DNA of 64,000 bases from Dysidea avara (taxonomy: Eukaryota > Porifera > Demospongiae > Dictyoceratida > Dysideidae). The DNA lies in contig NC_089272.1 of NCBI RefSeq assembly GCF_963678975.1, forward strand, positions 65,071,834 through 65,135,833. Direction: 5' to 3'. The notes under the pieces were generated by a model. It saw only the letters and a program-made list of their open reading frames with translations, made no database searches and had not been told where the DNA came from. Below are positions 60,404-64,000 of this stretch, in pieces (the first letter of the stretch is position 1; each line of letters begins with the position of its first letter). A program made the translations under genes and the position numbers.

Positions 60404-62812
60404 TTATAATTTACTGATGATATTCATTCCAAAGGGTATTTTTGTTTTCATTGACTTTATCCATTCCATTTCTTTCTGTTTTCTAGTGTTTCTGTCATCG
60501 TATTTGTCAATGATAGTCAGTTTGTAAATACTAAAGTCTTTATTGTGTAAAATAGGGTGGCGATACAATGGTAAGTCAGTACTAGATTTAAATTTATTTC
60601 TATGATGACGCATTCTGATTCGGACAGTTGTTCCAGTTTCACCAATATATTGTTTCTGACATGTTTGGCATTCCAGTAGGTAGATAACATTCTTTGAGTC
60701 ACAAGAGTAGATATCATTGATTTGATGGTAAGTTTTGTTCTGATGACTAGTAAAGTGGTTTTTGCTTGTCAATGTAGGACAGGTGGCACAGGTAGAATTT
60801 CTACAACTAATGTTCTTTGCTGGTATTGGAGGAGGTTTTGTAATATTTGGTAGTTGTGATACATTTTGGGTAGATAAGGTTGTTTGGGTAGCTGCTCTTG
60901 TCAGTATTTTCCCAAGATTTGGAGGGGCTCTGTAACATGTTCGTGGTCCATTAGTAAGTGTTCTTCTAAATGTATCTTCTAGAAGCAATTGTGGCCAATG
61001 TTCCTTAATAATCGTAGCTGTTGGGATTGATGGATCATAGCTAGTAACAAAGGTTGTTTTCTGTTCTGTAGCTTTCTTAGTGGTGGTCAAATATTCTGCT
61101 CTTTGTTCAAAGGAGGGAAGTTCTTGTTGAGTAATGACTTTACTGTATTTTCTTTCTGTGAATTTACTTCTTAGGAGTTCTGTTTGTTCAATGTAAGTTG
61201 GTTGTTCTGAATTATTTCTTAATATTCTAATGACTTCTCCTTTGAATATCCCTTGCTTAGTAGCATTTGAATGGTGTGAGTCCCCTGGCAAATAGCTGAA
61301 AGTGTTTGTTGGTTTGAAAAAAGTAGTAGTGTGTAGTTTATTACTTTTTACTGTAATGGTGAGATCTAGATAGTTGATTGAACCAGTAGAGGTTTCACTA
61401 GTGACTTTAATAGTGGGGTGACTGTTGTTGATATTATCGATCAGACTTTTCAATTTCTCACTTGTGTCAGTCCAGATAAGAAAAATGTCATCTATGTACC
61501 GTCGATAAAAGAAAGGCTTTGTTGTTTGTTGTAATATGTATTTTTCTTCAAAGTTTGTCATAAAAAGGTTTGCAAAATTAGGTGCCATTTTTGTCCCCAT
61601 AGCCACTCCTTGAATTTGTAAAAATGATAGATTACAGAATGTAAAACAATTGTATTTAAGAATAAAATTGAGTATTTCTCTTAGTAATTGCAGTGGAGGC
61701 TGTTGCGGTGTTTCTGCTTCCTCCAAATACTTTAAAATTATTTCAATTGCCTCCTCTGTTGGTATGTTTGTGTATAGTGAACTGACATCTAATGAGGTCA
61801 GGATAGTGTTGTCTGGAACTTTCATAGGGGTTAGTTCCTGTAGTAATTGTGTGGAATTAGTAAGAATGTGAGGAATGGTTTTCACAATTGGCTTTAACAA
61901 TATGTCCATAAAATGTGATAAGTTACTGGTTGGTGATTGTGTGGATGACACTATTGGTCTTACCGAGATTGGAGTTTTATGTAGTTTCTTAAGAAAATAA
62001 ATTATTGGACTTCTCGGATTTTCTGGTGGTTTGATAAAATTGTAAGTGTCATGTTCCAGTATTCCTTTATCAACTGCCTCTTTAAGGTATTTGTTGATGG
62101 CTTTGGTTATTTCAGGATTGATATCTTCTGGAATTTGTTTGTAAATGTTAGTATTGCTCAAGTGTTTCATTCCATCTTCTATGTACCGTTCCATGGTTTC
62201 TACTACAATTGTATCACCTTTATCTGCTTTTTTAATTATGATGTCAGTTCTTTTTTTAAGTTGGTTGAGTGTTGTCCTCTCTGCAATACTTAAATTATTT
62301 TTAATAGGTGTTCTGGCATCGATAGCTTCTTCAACAGCTTCTAGGGTTAACTGTTGGTATCTTAAAATGATGGTGTTGAGGTTGTTATCAGTTGTAGTAG
62401 TGTTAACAGTAGGGTTAGGGGTTGGATTCAGATTAGTTGTTTTAAAATAGGGGTTCTTTGGTACAGTGTAGTCGAATGGAGTTGCTTTAAGTTGTAATTG
62501 TTCAGTTAAGTTGTTGATATCTTTGGTGATGTTTTGTAAACTGGTACTTTTTGTAGGTGCAAATTTGAGTCCTCTATTTAGTAGTTGGAGTTCTGCATCT
62601 GATAGCGTGGCTGGTGGTAAAATGGTAACATTTGTATTATCATGTTTTGAATAGTTCTTGCTAGAGTTGTTTCGAATGTGTTTCCGTCTAGCCCGGTATG
62701 CTGACCGTCTGTTCTTATTCCTGGATTTCTGAGTAGAGGTGTCTGGTTGGGTAGTGGTTGTTGATTGGTTCTTGGAGGTACTGCAGCTGTTGCTGCATAA
62801 GTTCTTGGGTAA
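60404..62812 (-). CDS. PLE-2 reverse transcriptase with GIY-YIG endonuclease
   Basis: Open for about 800 codons before entering the telomere repeat. N-terminal part: SRNKNRRSAYRARRKHIRNN (similar to PLE-1 TRKSAWRARKYFK), LSDAELQLLNRGLKFAPT and ADKGDTIVVETM. RT: IYFLKKLHKTPISVRPIVS, TILTSLDVSSLYTNIP (motif A), GVAMGTKMAPNFANLFM (motif B), FYRRYIDDIFLIW (motif C). Cys linker CRNSTCATC. GIY-YIG: VIYLLECQTCQKQYIGET then VRIRMRHHRNK. The first in-frame ATG (62194) comes after the conserved N-terminal motifs, so it is not the true start. Upstream codons continue LPKNLCSNSCSTS and then Thr-Leu repeats from telomeric DNA. Clearly diverged from PLE-1. Confidence 0.92.
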   Translation of the reverse strand, partial: LPKNLCSNSCSTSKNQSTTTTQPDTSTQKSRNKNRRSAYRARRKHIRNNSSKNYSKHDNTNVTILPPATLSDAELQLLNRGLKFAPTKSTSLQNITKDINNLTEQLQLKATPFDYTVPKNPYFKTTNLNPTPNPTVNTTTTDNNLNTIILRYQQLTLEAVEEAIDARTPIKNNLSIAERTTLNQLKKRTDIIIKKADKGDTIVVETMERYIEDGMKHLSNTNIYKQIPEDINPEITKAINKYLKEAVDKGILEHDTYNFIKPPENPRSPIIYFLKKLHKTPISVRPIVSSTQSPTSNLSHFMDILLKPIVKTIPHILTNSTQLLQELTPMKVPDNTILTSLDVSSLYTNIPTEEAIEIILKYLEEAETPQQPPLQLLREILNFILKYNCFTFCNLSFLQIQGVAMGTKMAPNFANLFMTNFEEKYILQQTTKPFFYRRYIDDIFLIWTDTSEKLKSLIDNINNSHPTIKVTSETSTGSINYLDLTITVKSNKLHTTTFFKPTNTFSYLPGDSHHSNATKQGIFKGEVIRILRNNSEQPTYIEQTELLRSKFTERKYSKVITQQELPSFEQRAEYLTTTKKATEQKTTFVTSYDPSIPTATIIKEHWPQLLLEDTFRRTLTNGPRTCYRAPPNLGKILTRAATQTTLSTQNVSQLPNITKPPPIPAKNISCRNSTCATCPTLTSKNHFTSHQNKTYHQINDIYSCDSKNVIYLLECQTCQKQYIGETGTTVRIRMRHHRNKFKSSTDLPLYRHPILHNKDFSIYKLTIIDKYDDRNTRKQKEMEWIKSMKTKIPFGMNIISKL

Positions 62813-64000
62813 GGTTAGGGTTAGGGTTAGGGTTAGGGTTAGGGTTAGGGTTAGGGTTAGGGTTAGGGTTAGGGTTAGGGTTAGGGTTAGGGTTAGGGTT
62901 AGGGTTAGGGTTAGGGTTAGGGTTAGGGTTAGGGTTAGGGTTAGGGTTAGGGTTAGGGTTAGGGTTAGGGTTAGGGTTAGGGTTAGGGTTAGGGTTAGGG
63001 TTAGGGTTAGGGTTAGGGTTAGGGTTAGGGTTAGGGTTAGGGTTAGGGTTAGGGTTAGGGTTAGGGTTAGGGTTAGGGTTAGGGTTAGGGTTAGGGTTAG
63101 GGTTAGGGTTAGGGTTAGGGTTAGGGTTAGGGTTAGGGTTAGGGTTAGGGTTAGGGTTAGGGTTAGGGTTAGGGTTAGGGTTAGGGTTAGGGTTAGGGTT
63201 AGGGTTAGGGTTAGGGTTAGGGTTAGGGTTAGGGTTAGGGTTAGGGTTAGGGTTAGGGTTAGGGTTAGGGTTAGGGTTAGGGTTAGGGTTAGGGTTAGGG
63301 TTAGGGTTAGGGTTAGGGTTAGGGTTAGGGTTAGGGTTAGGGTTAGGGTTAGGGTTAGGGTTAGGGTTAGGGTTAGGGTTAGGGTTAGGGTTAGGGTTAG
63401 GGTTAGGGTTAGGGTTAGGGTTAGGGTTAGGGTTAGGGTTAGGGTTAGGGTTAGGGTTAGGGTTAGGGTTAGGGTTAGGGTTAGGGTTAGGGTTAGGGTT
63501 AGGGTTAGGGTTAGGGTTAGGGTTAGGGTTAGGGTTAGGGTTAGGGTTAGGGTTAGGGTTAGGGTTAGGGTTAGGGTTAGGGTTAGGGTTAGGGTTAGGG
63601 TTAGGGTTAGGGTTAGGGTTAGGGTTAGGGTTAGGGTTAGGGTTAGGGTTAGGGTTAGGGTTAGGGTTAGGGTTAGGGTTAGGGTTAGGGTTAGGGTTAG
63701 GGTTAGGGTTAGGGTTAGGGTTAGGGTTAGGGTTAGGGTTAGGGTTAGGGTTAGGGTTAGGGTTAGGGTTAGGGTTAGGGTTAGGGTTAGGGTTAGGGTT
63801 AGGGTTAGGGTTAGGGTTAGGGTTAGGGTTAGGGTTAGGGTTAGGGTTAGGGTTAGGGTTAGGGTTAGGGTTAGGGTTAGGGTTAGGGTTAGGGTTAGGG
63901 TTAGGGTTAGGGTTAGGGTTAGGGTTAGGTTAGGGTTAGGGTTAGGGTTAGGGTTAGGGTTAGGGTTAGGGTTAGGGTTAGGGTTAGGGTTAGGGTTAGG
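62812..64000 (+). repeat. Telomere repeat (TTAGGG)n, to window edge
   Basis: About 198 units, pure except one unit lacking a G at about 63928. The G-rich strand runs 5' to 3' toward the right edge, as at a right-hand chromosome end. The minus strand has two open frames (Thr-Leu, Pro-Asn) and one with stops; the plus strand Leu-Gly frame of 391 codons is a repeat translation and not a gene. Confidence 0.97.

Larger units (their letters stand above)
60241..64000 (-). mobile_element. Penelope-like retroelement PLE-2 (5' part off window)
   Basis: An intact RT plus GIY-YIG frame with hammerhead C downstream. Its upstream side is the long TTAGGG tract, so either the element is 5'-truncated and capped by telomere, or its ORF1 lies beyond the tract, as in PLE-1. 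Same direction as PLE-1. Confidence 0.75.

Noticed and set aside
62758..63933. 391-residue Leu-Gly open frame, plus strand
   Set aside because: It is the translation of TTAGGG repeat; it starts in antisense of PLE-2 and has no independent coding signal.

Overview
The window looks like a piece of an animal nuclear genome, most likely a sponge or another early-branching marine invertebrate. The animal genes are an ETS1/2-type transcription factor with PNT and ETS domains, the O-fucosyltransferase POFUT1, a TBRG1-like FYR-domain protein, a single-CARD protein, TOMM70, and Ig-bearing type I receptors. Introns have GT/AG ends and are often 45-60 bp. The DNA is AT-rich and full of MITEs, satellites and microsatellites. 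The telomere repeat is TTAGGG. Species was not determined. Gene names rest on motifs read by eye; exon borders come from splice sites that keep frame.

Layout. 1-8.2 kb: 5' half of TOMM70 (minus), whose introns hold palindromes, a repeat family (R1), a Harbinger-like element nested in R1, and a fragment of a transposase-associated gene. 8.2-14.8 kb: head-to-tail repeat units carrying MITEs with visible target duplications. 14.8-16.4 kb: a broken transposase-family gene ending in an 81-bp satellite. 16.7-22.7 kb: a decayed Ty3/gypsy LTR retrotransposon with a tRNA-Gln-type primer site, inserted in a 19-bp minisatellite. 23.4-27 kb: foldbacks and a MITE. 27.1-32.2 kb: TBRG1 and an unrecognised Ser/Pro-rich gene. 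32.3-37.3 kb: GT-rich minisatellite and gene desert. 37.3-47.2 kb: the dense gene block (ETS, POFUT1, CARD protein, unknown ORF, two tail-to-tail receptors). 47.9-54.9 kb: a 1.5-kb long-TIR element, a ZSWIM/MULE-like pseudogene, a (CA)n tract and another R1 copy.

55.9-64 kb is the most interesting part. Penelope-like retroelements (RT plus C-terminal GIY-YIG endonuclease) lie head-to-tail on the minus strand. Three hammerhead-ribozyme-like motifs separate the units, and TTAGGG tracts lie between or inside their reading frames; the window ends in about 1.19 kb of nearly pure TTAGGG. The elements have 5' ends toward the repeat end and 3' ends toward the gene-bearing side, as expected for elements copied onto chromosome ends. 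In PLE-2 the telomere repeat is itself open reading frame, read as Thr-Leu or Pro-Asn dipeptides, and the RT frame runs into it without an ATG. This is the candidate undescribed system: a telomere-associated, endonuclease-bearing, ribozyme-bearing Penelope array that uses telomeric DNA as coding linker.
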